From an uncultured Roseburia sp. (GTDB lineage Bacteria > Bacillota > Clostridia > Lachnospirales > Lachnospiraceae): a stretch of 64,000 nucleotides of DNA. Positions within the stretch are counted from its first letter, which is position 1. Each line of letters opens with the position of its first letter. The translations under genes were made by a program, and so were the position numbers. The notes beneath the pieces were generated by a model, which was not told where the DNA came from, did not search any database, and saw only the letters and a list, made by a program, of their open reading frames with translations. This document shows positions 49,757 through 58,773 of this stretch, piece by piece. The stretch is from NCBI GenBank assembly GCA_947174805.1, contig CAMWKH010000008.1, positions 32,501-96,500 on the forward strand. The letters are read 5' to 3'.

Positions 49757-51061
49757 ATGACAATAAAAAAATTTCAGGGTAAAACAAAAGAGGAAGCGAT
49801 TGAGAAAGCAAAAGCGGAATTAGGTGAAAATGCAGTTGTCATGAATATCAAGGAGATTAAGCCGAAGGGAGTATTTCAGAGCTTAAAAAAATCTACGTAT
49901 GAGGTGACGGCGGCAATGGAGGAAAAGGAAAATTATGTGGATTCAGGGCTGGCATTGAAAAATGCCCAGAAGATGCATGAGACCATTAATATGACGGCGG
50001 ATGAGCCGATCAAAATTCCCTTGGTGAAAGAAGAGCCCATGGACCAGGCAAAGGCGGAGCAAAGCGCCATTGAATTTTTAAAACGCAATGCCGACCTTCT
50101 GAAAAATGAGGCTTCCCAGAAAACAGCAGATGAGTCTGAGCGCACAGAGAGAATTGAAGAAAAATTAGAAAATCTCCAGAGCATCCTGGAAAAGCAGTAC
50201 AGCGAAAATCAGGAGAAGGCAAAGGAAGAGCAGGAGTTTATGAAAGCGGCAGGTTCCAAAAAGAATGAAAACCTGGCATTTATCAAAGTTTTGTATGAGA
50301 CATTGATTGACAACGAAGTAAATGAAAAGTATGTCAATCAGATTATGGATGAATTGGAAAAAGTGAACTGGAATGGAAACAGTGTGGATTACATTTTGTC
50401 CAATGTGTACCAGAAGATGATCTTAAAATTCGGTACGCCCCACGGAATTGATTTGTCGGGAAAGAAGCCGAAACTCCTGTTTTTTGTGGGACCTACAGGA
50501 GTTGGAAAGACAACGACGATTGCAAAAGTGGCGTCGAAACTGAAAGTTGAGCAGGGAAAAAAGGTGGCTTTTCTGACTGCGGATACCTATCGTATTGCCG
50601 CTGCGGAACAGCTTAGAACCTATGCAAATATTTTGGATACGCCCTTAAATATCATCTATTCTCCGGAGGAATTAAATCAGGCAGTGGAGAAACTGGAGGA
50701 CTTTGATGTGATTTTAGTGGATACCGCCGGTTTTTCCCATAAAAATGTGGAGCAGAAAGAGGATATCAGAAGGCTGATTAAAAGCGTGGATATTAAGTAT
50801 GACAGCGAGGTTTACCTGGTGTTAAGCGCTACCACAAAATACAAAGATTTGATTGAGATTTGCGATGTGTATAAGGAGATATCCAATTATAAGATTATAT
50901 TTACAAAACTGGATGAAACTACGACTTACGGCAGCATTTTAAATATAAAGTTATACTCTAATGCTGAGGTTTCCTATATTACCAACGGGCAGAACGTCCC
51001 GGATGATATTGAGGTTTTTAATTCACAAAAGATTGTGAAACGGTTGCTAGGAGGAAGGTAA
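49757..51061 (+). CDS. flhF: Flagellar SRP-type GTPase FlhF
   Basis: A 434-residue SRP-family GTPase that places the flagellum in polar flagellates and has other roles in peritrichous ones. The N-terminal B domain starts 'MTIKKFQGKTKEEAIEKAKA'; a charged linker (~90-165) follows. The NG domain has G1 'VGPTGVGKTTTIAKVAS', 'LTADTYRIAAAEQLRTYA', G3 'DTAGFSHKN' and G4 'TKLDETT'. It directly abuts flhA and precedes flhG by 3 bases. Confidence 0.94.
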   Translation: MTIKKFQGKTKEEAIEKAKAELGENAVVMNIKEIKPKGVFQSLKKSTYEVTAAMEEKENYVDSGLALKNAQKMHETINMTADEPIKIPLVKEEPMDQAKAEQSAIEFLKRNADLLKNEASQKTADESERTERIEEKLENLQSILEKQYSENQEKAKEEQEFMKAAGSKKNENLAFIKVLYETLIDNEVNEKYVNQIMDELEKVNWNGNSVDYILSNVYQKMILKFGTPHGIDLSGKKPKLLFFVGPTGVGKTTTIAKVASKLKVEQGKKVAFLTADTYRIAAAEQLRTYANILDTPLNIIYSPEELNQAVEKLEDFDVILVDTAGFSHKNVEQKEDIRRLIKSVDIKYDSEVYLVLSATTKYKDLIEICDVYKEISNYKIIFTKLDETTTYGSILNIKLYSNAEVSYITNGQNVPDDIEVFNSQKIVKRLLGGR

Positions 51062-51064
51062 CCT

Positions 51065-51943
51065 ATGGATCAGGCACAACAGCTTAGGAATGTGATTAAG
51101 CAGAAAAATCAGGAAACACCGCAGGAGCATGCAAGGGTCATTACCATTACCAGCGGAAAAGGCGGGGTTGGAAAATCCACGGTAGCGGTGAATATGGCAG
51201 TGTGGCTCCGGAAAATGGGGAAGAGAGTACTGATATTTGATGCGGATTTGGGATTGGCAAACGTGGAGGTAATGTTTGGAGCAGTCCCGCAATATAATCT
51301 AAGTGATTTAATCTATAAGGGTAAAAATATAAAAGAAATCATATCACAGGGGCCTATGGAGATAGGATTTATTTCGGGAGGTTCCGGTATTGCAGGATTA
51401 AGTAATTTGACAAAAGATCAGATTGTCTATTTGGTGCATTCCTTAGCGGAGTTAAACGAGATGGCGGATGTGATTATCATTGATACGGGGGCCGGGATAT
51501 CCGACAGTGTGCTGGAATTTGTTCTGGCAAGTCCTGAGATTATGTTAATCAGCACGCCGGAGCCAAGTTCTCTGACCGATTCTTATTCCCTGCTCAAGGC
51601 ATTATACCGTAATCCCACTTTTAGCAAAGACAAGGCGAGAATTAATATTGTGGCCAATAAAGTAAACACCATAGAAGAGGGAGATGCAGTTTTTACAAAG
51701 TTAAATTCAGTTGTGTCGCAGTTTTTAAACGGAAATCTGAATTTCCTGGGGATGATACCCCAGGATCAGGAGCTTGAAAACGCCATCCGCAGTCAGAAAA
51801 TCGTGTCCCTGGAGAGATTGAGGGCATCCTCTTCCCAGGCTTTTGGAATTCTTACGGACAATTTTCTGAATGATAAAAATGAACAAATTGTGATACATAA
51901 GGGGATTACCCAATTATTTATTAACTTTTTATCCAGAAAGTAG
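51065..51943 (+). CDS. flhG: MinD-like ATPase FlhG (YlxH)
   Basis: A 292-residue deviant Walker A ATPase that controls flagellar number with FlhF. 'TITSGKGGVGKSTVAVNMA' is the P-loop, 'LIFDADLGLANVEVMFG' the Walker A-prime region, and 'VIIIDTGAGISDSVLEFV' the Walker B. A C-terminal helix with 'FINFLSRK' may be the membrane-targeting end. AGGAGGAAGG precedes ATG 51065. The N-terminal tail before the P-loop (~25 residues, Gln-rich) fits FlhG rather than MinD. Confidence 0.93.
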   Translation: MDQAQQLRNVIKQKNQETPQEHARVITITSGKGGVGKSTVAVNMAVWLRKMGKRVLIFDADLGLANVEVMFGAVPQYNLSDLIYKGKNIKEIISQGPMEIGFISGGSGIAGLSNLTKDQIVYLVHSLAELNEMADVIIIDTGAGISDSVLEFVLASPEIMLISTPEPSSLTDSYSLLKALYRNPTFSKDKARINIVANKVNTIEEGDAVFTKLNSVVSQFLNGNLNFLGMIPQDQELENAIRSQKIVSLERLRASSSQAFGILTDNFLNDKNEQIVIHKGITQLFINFLSRK

Positions 51944-51978
51944 TATAATTAGTATAATAATGAAGTGAGGCAATTCAG

Positions 51979-52716
51979 ATGGTTACAGATATCATTCATT
52001 TGGGAGACAAAGTAGATTTTTGCCTGGTACAGCAGATGGCACAGGAACAAAAGACGGGAGTCTCCCCTAAAGTATATAAGAGCCAGGTTAATGATATTAA
52101 CGATAACGGAGATATTGAGATTACAATGCCCATAGAAAACGGAAAAGTACGTCTTTTACCCTTAGGTGTGCGGTATGAGTTTGTCTTTTATGCAAAGACG
52201 GGACTTTATCACTGTATTGGGCAGATTAAAGAGCGCTGTAAAAAAGACAATATTTATGTTCTGGTGGTGGAGATTCACTCTCAGATGGAAAAATTTCAGA
52301 GAAGGCAATATTACCGCTATCCCTGTTTAATTGACGCTGAGTTTTATCCCATCACAGAGGAGGACGCAGAAAAGAATTCCACAGAAGATATACTGAATCA
52401 GCTGAGGGACGACCAATTCTATGAAAAAAAGAAATTCTGCAAAGTAGTGGACGTCAGCGGTGGCGGAGTCCGTATTATCGCAGAGGAAAAATTACAGGTG
52501 GGTAGTTTTATCCTGCTTATATTGAAGCTTACCAATGAGGTGATGGATACACAGCACTATATTATGGGGCATGTGCTTACATCGGAAGTTCTGAAAGGGT
52601 ATACAGATAAGTTTGAGACAAGGATTCAGTTTATCTTTAAAGATAATAAGATAAGGGAAGAAATTATCAAATATATATTTGAGGAAGAGAGAAAAGCCAG
52701 AAAAAGTGAGCTGTAA
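51979..52716 (+). CDS. PilZ-domain flagellar brake protein (YcgR-like)
   Basis: A 245-residue protein with an N-terminal YcgR-like domain (~1-105) and a C-terminal PilZ domain. The c-di-GMP binding motif RxxxR is present as 'RRQYYRYP' (~110-117) and the D-x-S-x-x-G motif as 'VVDVSGGGVRI' (~155). Both are intact, so c-di-GMP binding is likely. By analogy to YcgR it would slow the motor or change its switching when c-di-GMP is high. It sits between flhG and cheB, the usual place in Clostridia. Confidence 0.88.
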   Translation: MVTDIIHLGDKVDFCLVQQMAQEQKTGVSPKVYKSQVNDINDNGDIEITMPIENGKVRLLPLGVRYEFVFYAKTGLYHCIGQIKERCKKDNIYVLVVEIHSQMEKFQRRQYYRYPCLIDAEFYPITEEDAEKNSTEDILNQLRDDQFYEKKKFCKVVDVSGGGVRIIAEEKLQVGSFILLILKLTNEVMDTQHYIMGHVLTSEVLKGYTDKFETRIQFIFKDNKIREEIIKYIFEEERKARKSEL

Positions 52717-52776
52717 AGTGTTTTTTTCATGTTTTACCTGCATATGTGTAATGCATATATGGGAAAGGAAGTTCTT

Positions 52777-53838
52777 ATGAAGAAAAATATTTTGGTTGTC
52801 GATGACTCTGCACTCATGAGAAGGGTAGTTTGTGATATAATTAACTCAGATAGTACATTTCAGGTGACAGATGTTTGCAAAGACGGACTGGAAGCATATG
52901 AAAAATTAAAGACAACACAATATGATGCGGTATTTCTTGATATTAATATGCCCAGAATGGACGGACTGGAAGTACTTAGAAGGCTGCAGAGTGAAAAGAT
53001 CAAAACCACTGTGATTATGATCAGCACCCTGGCTATAAGAGATGCAGATATTGTCATACGCGCCATGGAATTGGGAGCGGTGGATTTTATCACTAAACCA
53101 ACCAATATCATAGAGGCCAAGGGCGAAGTTTTCCGGGCAAAGATACTAGATACTTTGGCTGCGGTGTTAAAGACGCAGCGTCCGGTAAAAACGGCAGTGC
53201 AGCCTGTCAGACCGGCAGTGCCAAAACAACGGCTCAGCAAATCTTCTGTGGTGAAAGGAGAAAAGCTGATTGCTTTGGCCTGTTCCACCGGGGGACCGAA
53301 AGCATTACAGCAAGTGATACCTTTCCTTCCCAAGGAATTGGATGCCCCTGTGGTTTTGGTGCAGCATATGCCCATGGGATTTACAAGGTCTATGGCGGAG
53401 CGTTTGAACGAAATCAGTAAAGTGTCTGTAAAAGAGGCGGAGGAAGGCGAGATTTTACAGAAGGGATGTGTCTATGTGGCGCCGGGAGGCAAGCATGTGG
53501 AAGTGGCGAAAATGACCGACGGCAAGCATAAGATTACATTCAACGATATGCCGGCAATCGGAGGTTTGAAGCCTTGTGCCAACATAATGTATGATTCTTT
53601 GACAAAGACGGGATATGATGAGATTGTCTGCGTGGTTCTCACAGGTATGGGGGCAGACGGTACCAGCGGAATCCTTTCTTTGGAAAAAAGAAAATCGATT
53701 TATGTGATTTCCCAGGATGCTAAGAGTTGTGTGGTATATGGGATGCCAAAGGCGGTGTATGATGCAGGCGTGGTAGATGAAGTAGTTCCTTTGACAGAAG
53801 TTGCAGCGACAATTACCAAGAGAGTGGGGGTACATTAA
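52777..53838 (+). CDS. cheB: Chemotaxis methylesterase/deamidase CheB
   Basis: A 353-residue response regulator that removes methyl groups from chemoreceptors. Receiver: acidic pair in 'VVDDSALMRRVV', phosphoacceptor in 'AVFLDINMPRMDGLEVL'. Methylesterase: nucleophile serine in 'ACSTGGPKALQQV', 'QHMPMGFTRSMAERLN' with the histidine, and 'TGMGADGTSGI' with the aspartate. ATG 52777 follows GGAAAGGAAG; an earlier in-frame codon exists but adds unrelated residues. cheR is not in the window. Confidence 0.95.
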   Translation: MKKNILVVDDSALMRRVVCDIINSDSTFQVTDVCKDGLEAYEKLKTTQYDAVFLDINMPRMDGLEVLRRLQSEKIKTTVIMISTLAIRDADIVIRAMELGAVDFITKPTNIIEAKGEVFRAKILDTLAAVLKTQRPVKTAVQPVRPAVPKQRLSKSSVVKGEKLIALACSTGGPKALQQVIPFLPKELDAPVVLVQHMPMGFTRSMAERLNEISKVSVKEAEEGEILQKGCVYVAPGGKHVEVAKMTDGKHKITFNDMPAIGGLKPCANIMYDSLTKTGYDEIVCVVLTGMGADGTSGILSLEKRKSIYVISQDAKSCVVYGMPKAVYDAGVVDEVVPLTEVAATITKRVGVH

Positions 53839-53839
53839 G

Positions 53840-55927
53840 ATGGATGTAAGTCAATATCTTGAGATTTTTATTGATGAGACCAATGAACATTTGCAGAACT
53901 TAAGTGACTGCATTATGGTTCTGGAAAAGGAGCCGGACAACAAAGACACGATAAATGAAATTTTCCGTGCGGCGCACTCCTTAAAGGGAATGGCCGGCAC
54001 CATGGGCTTTAAACGTATGCAGCACCTGACCCATGATATGGAAAACGTGTTTCAGGAAGTGCGTAGCGATAAGATTTCTGTCAACAGTAAGATGATAGAT
54101 TTGTTATTTGAATGTCTTGATGCTCTGGATAAATATTTGGAGAATGTAAAAGAAACTTCAAATGAGGGTACGGAGGACAACGAGGCGATTATAAAAGAAC
54201 TGAATGACTTTATCGCCCAGGCATCCGGTGAGACGCCTGCTCCAGTGTCAGAACCTGCCAAGGAAGAGAAACAGCCGGACTCTTCAAAGGAAGAGGAGGA
54301 CAGGGAAAAGAAGTTCCTGAAAGTAGAACTTGATGAAGTGGAAAAAACGGCAATCAAAAGTGCCGAGGAAGCCGGTTCTAAAATATACGGGTTTACTGTA
54401 TATATTCACCAGGATTGTCTCCTGAAAGCGGCCAGGGCTTTTCTTGTTTTCAAAGCGGTGGAGGAGTTTGGTGAGATTATTATCTACCGGCCCAGTTCCA
54501 GAGATATTGAGGACGAAAAGTTTGAGTTAGATTTTACGTTCTTCCTGGCTTCCGCAGAGGATTTGGAAAAAATTATACCGGGTACACTGGCTGTATCGGA
54601 AATAGATGTGGTTTTGGCGGAGGAAGTGAAATCCTCTGATTTCAACAAAAAAGAGGAGACGGCTGTCTCAGCGGAAGCTGCCCCGGCCCCAAAGGAGCAG
54701 GAACCGGCAAAAAAGGCTGCTCCGGCTGCAGCAAATGCAGGGAAGAAACAGGCGGCCAACAAGCCTGTAACCAGCCGTACCGTCCGTGTGGATATTGAAA
54801 AATTAGATGCATTGATGAATCAGGTCAGTGAGTTGATTATCGCAAAGAACAGCCTTGTTTCCATCAGCGCAACAGAGGGCGGAAATTTTGAGAGCCAGCT
54901 CTTTCATGAGCAGATTGAATATTTGGAGAGAATTACCACCAGCCTTCACGAGTCTGTTATGAAGGTGCGAATGGTTCCCATTGAGAGTGTGGTAAATAAG
55001 TTCCCGCGTATGATCCGTGACCTGTCCAGGAAACTGAACAAGAGCATGGAACTTTACATGAGTGGTGAAGATACAGAATTAGACCGTACCGTGGTTGACC
55101 AGATCGGGGATCCGCTCCAGCATCTTCTCCGAAATTCTGCAGATCATGGTTTGGAGAGTTCCGAGATTCGTACCCAGAGGGGGAAACCGGCAAAAGGTTC
55201 CATTTACTTAAATGCATTCCAGGAAGGAAATAATGTTATTATCGAAGTCAGCGATGACGGTAATGGAATCGATACAGATGCGGTGAGAGAGAAAGCCATT
55301 GAGAGAGGGGTTATCACATCGGATCAGGCGGACGGAATGAGCCAGAAAGAGATTATAAATCTTTTGTTTATGCCAAGTTTTTCTATGGCCAAGAAGATTA
55401 CAGATATCTCCGGCCGAGGCGTGGGACTGGATGTAGTTCGTTCCAATATTGAAGCTTTAGGCGGTGACGTAGAAGTTTCCAGTAAGCTGGGTGAAGGCTC
55501 TAAGTTTACGGTTAGGCTGCCTTTGACTCTGGCCATTATCCAGGCTTTGATGGTGGAAATCAGAGATGAGAAGTATGCTATTGCCCTGGGCAGCATCCAG
55601 AATATTGAAGATATTCCTGTCAATGAAATTCGTTTTGTGGAGGCAAAAGAGGTTATTCACTTGAGAGGACTTGTGATTCCGATTATACGCCTTGACAAAA
55701 TACTTGAGATGGAGCCTTTAGAGAAAGAGCCGGAAAGCCTCACTGTGGTAGTGGTGAAAAAAGGCGATAATTACGCAGGCCTTGTGGTGGATAATCTCAT
55801 AGGCCAGCAGGAAATCGTTATAAAGTCCTTGGGCAAGTTTATCAAGGCCAATAAGATTATCAGCGGTGCAACGATTCTTGGTGACGGTGAGATGGCATTG
55901 ATTTTAGATGTCAATACGTTGTTTTAA
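53840..55927 (+). CDS. cheA: Chemotaxis histidine kinase CheA
   Basis: A 695-residue kinase that phosphorylates CheY and CheB. The P1 domain has the phospho-His46 in 'IFRAAHSLKGMAGTMGF'. A CheY-binding P2-like part (~160-280) and an Ala/Pro/Lys linker follow. The dimerisation domain is at ~320-385 and the ATPase has the N box 'HLLRNSADHGLE' and G boxes 'EVSDDGNGID' and 'DISGRGVGLDVV'. The C-terminal CheW-like P5 domain is at ~560-695. ATG 53840 lies one base after the cheB stop. Confidence 0.96.
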   Translation: MDVSQYLEIFIDETNEHLQNLSDCIMVLEKEPDNKDTINEIFRAAHSLKGMAGTMGFKRMQHLTHDMENVFQEVRSDKISVNSKMIDLLFECLDALDKYLENVKETSNEGTEDNEAIIKELNDFIAQASGETPAPVSEPAKEEKQPDSSKEEEDREKKFLKVELDEVEKTAIKSAEEAGSKIYGFTVYIHQDCLLKAARAFLVFKAVEEFGEIIIYRPSSRDIEDEKFELDFTFFLASAEDLEKIIPGTLAVSEIDVVLAEEVKSSDFNKKEETAVSAEAAPAPKEQEPAKKAAPAAANAGKKQAANKPVTSRTVRVDIEKLDALMNQVSELIIAKNSLVSISATEGGNFESQLFHEQIEYLERITTSLHESVMKVRMVPIESVVNKFPRMIRDLSRKLNKSMELYMSGEDTELDRTVVDQIGDPLQHLLRNSADHGLESSEIRTQRGKPAKGSIYLNAFQEGNNVIIEVSDDGNGIDTDAVREKAIERGVITSDQADGMSQKEIINLLFMPSFSMAKKITDISGRGVGLDVVRSNIEALGGDVEVSSKLGEGSKFTVRLPLTLAIIQALMVEIRDEKYAIALGSIQNIEDIPVNEIRFVEAKEVIHLRGLVIPIIRLDKILEMEPLEKEPESLTVVVVKKGDNYAGLVVDNLIGQQEIVIKSLGKFIKANKIISGATILGDGEMALILDVNTLF

Positions 55928-55941
55928 AGGAGGGGCCCAAG

Positions 55942-56406
55942 ATGGAGAATGGAATTGAAATTTCTGGAAAATCTACGAAACAATACATAGTAGTAAAGAT
56001 AGGCAGCGAGCAGTATGGCCTTGACATCAGTTACATAGACAATATTGTGCGCATGCAGACAATCACAAGGGTTCCCAAGGTGCAGACCTATTTTAAGGGG
56101 ATTATCAACCTTAGAGGAGAGGTTGTCCCTGTGATGAGTATTCGCCTGAAAATGCTTTTGGCAGACGATCAATTTACAGATGCTTCCCGGATTATCATTC
56201 TAAAGATTGAGGAACAGGGAACGATTGGCATTATTGTGGATGAAGTCAAGGAAGTTGTGGAGCTGGCAATGGATGATATTGACCGCCCGGCTCAGAAATC
56301 GAAACTCGACAAAAATAGTTTTATCTTCGGCGTTGGAAAACATGGCGATGAACTTATTTCTCTGTTTGACATTAATGCTGTTGTTGATGAGCCAGATAAT
56401 GCTTAA
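55942..56406 (+). CDS. cheW: Chemotaxis coupling protein CheW
   Basis: A 154-residue SH3-like coupling protein that links receptors to CheA. Core stretches are 'YIVVKIGSEQYGLDISYIDN' and 'YFKGIINLRGEVVPVMSIRL', and the late 'LISLFDINAVVD'. Length is normal. AGGAGGGGCC precedes ATG 55942. It follows cheA after 14 bases. Confidence 0.95.
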   Translation: MENGIEISGKSTKQYIVVKIGSEQYGLDISYIDNIVRMQTITRVPKVQTYFKGIINLRGEVVPVMSIRLKMLLADDQFTDASRIIILKIEEQGTIGIIVDEVKEVVELAMDDIDRPAQKSKLDKNSFIFGVGKHGDELISLFDINAVVDEPDNA

Positions 56407-56433
56407 ATACATAGCAGAGTGGAGGAGGAACGG

Positions 56434-57054
56434 ATGGGTAAATTTAGTTTAGAAGATGTAAACAATATGTATGTTGACGTTCTAAGGGAAATCGGAAATA
56501 TCGGAGCCGGAAATGCAACAACGGCCATAGCCTCTATGTTGGGGCTGAGGATAGATATGAATGTTCCAAAAGTTGAGCTCATGGATGCATCAAAGCTTGG
56601 CTCGGCTATTTGTCCGGAAGATGAGATTATAGTTGGAATCTTCTTGGAAGTACAGACGGATATTGAAGGCAGTATGATGTTTCTTTTAAAAATGGGTTCT
56701 GCCCAGTATCTTGTAAATAAGCTGATGATGCGTGATGCGGATTACAAAGCAGAATTCGATGAAATGGATCTCTCTGCATTAAAGGAAATCGGCAATATTA
56801 TAGCAGCATCTTATCTGTCTGCCCTTTCAGGAATGACACGTTTGACCATTACGCCGTCCATTCCCTATATTGCGGTGGATATGGCGGCATCCATTCTAAG
56901 TGTGCCGGCTATCCAGTTTGGACAGTTTGGGGATAATGCACTTCTGATAGAGACAGAATTTGGCGATGATGTAATGATTGATGGTTATTTTATATTGATG
57001 CCGGAACAGGATTCCTATGATAAGATACTTACGGCACTAGGTCTTTCGATGTAA
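56434..57054 (+). CDS. cheC: CheY-P phosphatase CheC
   Basis: A 206-residue phosphatase that removes phosphate from CheY-P and binds CheD. Two active-site helices are visible: 'LREIGNIGAGNATTAIASML' and 'SALKEIGNIIAASYLSAL', both with the E-x-x-N pair. ATG 56434 has GGAGGAGGAA before it, so it is preferred over an upstream GTG. Position before cheD fits the CheC-CheD partnership. Confidence 0.94.
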   Translation: MGKFSLEDVNNMYVDVLREIGNIGAGNATTAIASMLGLRIDMNVPKVELMDASKLGSAICPEDEIIVGIFLEVQTDIEGSMMFLLKMGSAQYLVNKLMMRDADYKAEFDEMDLSALKEIGNIIAASYLSALSGMTRLTITPSIPYIAVDMAASILSVPAIQFGQFGDNALLIETEFGDDVMIDGYFILMPEQDSYDKILTALGLSM

Positions 57055-57067
57055 GGAGAGCGGATGT

Positions 57068-57553
57068 ATGAGTCAGGTTATAAGAGTAGGCATGGCAGAT
57101 TTGAATGTATGTAAATCACCGGATACTATCATAACATTGGGACTTGGTTCCTGTATTGGTCTGACATTTTATGATCCGGTAAGTAAAATAGGCGGAATGG
57201 TGCACTATATGCTTCCGGACAGTACACAGATGAGAAATAACAGTAATATTGCAAAATTTGCAGATACGGGGATAGATGAGTTATTAAAACGGGTCATAAG
57301 AGCAGGTGCCAACCGGAATTGTCTTGTTGCAAAGATAGCCGGGGGTGCAAAAATGTTTGAAGTTAGCGGTGTTTCCAATGTGGGAAATATTGGAGAGCGA
57401 AATGCAATTGCTGCCAAACAAAAATTGAAACAGCTTAGAATACGGCTGGTAGCGGAGGATACAGGGCTTAATTATGGTCGTACGGTGGAGTTACATTGTG
57501 ACACAGGGGAATTTTATATAAAATCCGTGGGCAAACCGTTAAAAATTATCTAG
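57068..57553 (+). CDS. cheD: Chemoreceptor glutamine deamidase CheD
   Basis: A 161-residue deamidase of chemoreceptors. The catalytic Cys29 is in 'TLGLGSCIGLTFYDP' and the catalytic His46 in 'IGGMVHYMLPDS'. The C-terminal part ('LRIRLVAEDTGLNYGRTVE') matches the CheC-contact side. Length is typical. It follows cheC after 13 bases with GGAG upstream. Confidence 0.95.
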   Translation: MSQVIRVGMADLNVCKSPDTIITLGLGSCIGLTFYDPVSKIGGMVHYMLPDSTQMRNNSNIAKFADTGIDELLKRVIRAGANRNCLVAKIAGGAKMFEVSGVSNVGNIGERNAIAAKQKLKQLRIRLVAEDTGLNYGRTVELHCDTGEFYIKSVGKPLKII

Positions 57554-57582
57554 TAGGCCTCTGAAATGATGGAGGAATAGAA

Positions 57583-57936
57583 ATGAATACGAAACCAATA
57601 CCGGCACTTCTGGCTTTGATTGCAGGATTTGTCACATGTGTTATGTCTTTTGTACAGCATGTAGATATTGTAGTTTTTGCAAAGCGATTCGTAATCGTAT
57701 GTGTGATATTTTTTATCATCGGCATGGTTGCAAGAATATTGATTGAGGTGAATTTTAAAGATATCTTACATCCTGAGCCGGAGGAAGAGACGGTGAGTGA
57801 GGATTCAATAGAAAATATTGAGTCCGAGGAAGCGTCTGAGGATGAGGAGGAGACAGAGGACTTTAGGGAAGAATCCATAGAGGATGATTCCGACGACGCT
57901 TTAGAAGATGATTCAGCAGAATCCGAGGATGAATAG
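57583..57936 (+). CDS. Two-helix membrane protein with an acidic tail, unknown
   Basis: A 117-residue protein I cannot assign. Two membrane helices are near 8-25 ('PALLALIAGFVTCVMSFV') and 35-53 ('RFVIVCVIFFIIGMVARI'), followed by a ~55-residue tail that is almost all Glu/Asp/Ser. The tail probably lies in the cytoplasm. The gene is between cheD and sigD in the same operon, with a GGAGG ribosome site, so it is likely expressed with the motility genes. A role in signalling or in the motor is only inferred from position. Confidence 0.75.
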   Translation: MNTKPIPALLALIAGFVTCVMSFVQHVDIVVFAKRFVIVCVIFFIIGMVARILIEVNFKDILHPEPEEETVSEDSIENIESEEASEDEEETEDFREESIEDDSDDALEDDSAESEDE

Positions 57937-57994
57937 CATTGGCAGAAATGAGCAAAACTGTGTAGAAACAGTTTTCAGATGATGGGGGCTTGGA

Positions 57995-58759
57995 ATGAAG
58001 ACAACAGACAAAGAAAAGTTATGGGAATCCTATCAGAAGAATCCTTCACCTGAAATCCGAGAACAGATTATCTTAGAGTATGCACCTCTTGTAAGGGTAG
58101 TAGCAGGAAGATTGAGTATGTATCTGGGCTACAACGTGGAGTATGATGACCTGGTGGGATATGGCATATTTGGCCTCATTGATGCTATTGATAAATTTGA
58201 CGCAGCAAAAGACGTAAAGTTTGAGACTTATGCAAGTCTGAGGATTCGGGGGTCCATTCTGGACCAGATTCGCAAAATGGACTGGATTCCAAGGACAGTG
58301 CGGCAAAAGCAAAAGAAATTGGACGAAGCAATTAAACGTGTAGAAATGCGGACAGGCAAAAATGCCAGTGATGAGGAGATCGCAAAGGAAATCGGAATTT
58401 CGGACGCAGAACTGACAAACTGGCAGTCCCAACTAAAAATAACAAACATTGTCTCGTTAAACGAGTACGTGGAACAAGGCAGTGAGCCGGTTATGGATGC
58501 GAAACACAATACGCATTTTGTCCAGCCGGAAGAACAAATCCAGGAAAATGAACTGAAAGAAGTACTGAAGTCAACTTTACAGCTTCTGACAGAAAAGGAA
58601 AGAAAAGTTATTGAACTGTATTATTATGAAGAGTTGACCTTAAAAGAAATCAGCAAGGTTCTTGATGTTTCTGAATCAAGAGTTTCACAGCTGCATACAA
58701 AAGCACTATTAAAAATGCGGAAAAAAATGGGAAGTTATATGGACATTCTTGTGGACTGA
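57995..58759 (+). CDS. sigD: Flagellar sigma factor SigD (FliA/WhiG family)
   Basis: A 254-residue sigma-28 type factor that drives late flagellar genes. Region 2 reads 'LVRVVAGRLSMYLGYNVEYD' and 'DLVGYGIFGLIDAIDKFD'; region 3 has 'GKNASDEEIAKEIGISDAEL'; region 4 has 'LTLKEISKVLDVSESRVSQL'. This is the FliA/SigD pattern. A long gap from flgB to sigD (~31 kb) makes its level sensitive to transcript completion, as in Bacillus subtilis. The FapA-like gene overlaps its end. flgM is not in the window. Confidence 0.95.
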   Translation: MKTTDKEKLWESYQKNPSPEIREQIILEYAPLVRVVAGRLSMYLGYNVEYDDLVGYGIFGLIDAIDKFDAAKDVKFETYASLRIRGSILDQIRKMDWIPRTVRQKQKKLDEAIKRVEMRTGKNASDEEIAKEIGISDAELTNWQSQLKITNIVSLNEYVEQGSEPVMDAKHNTHFVQPEEQIQENELKEVLKSTLQLLTEKERKVIELYYYEELTLKEISKVLDVSESRVSQLHTKALLKMRKKMGSYMDILVD

Positions 58760-58773
58760 TGGGGGAAATGTAC

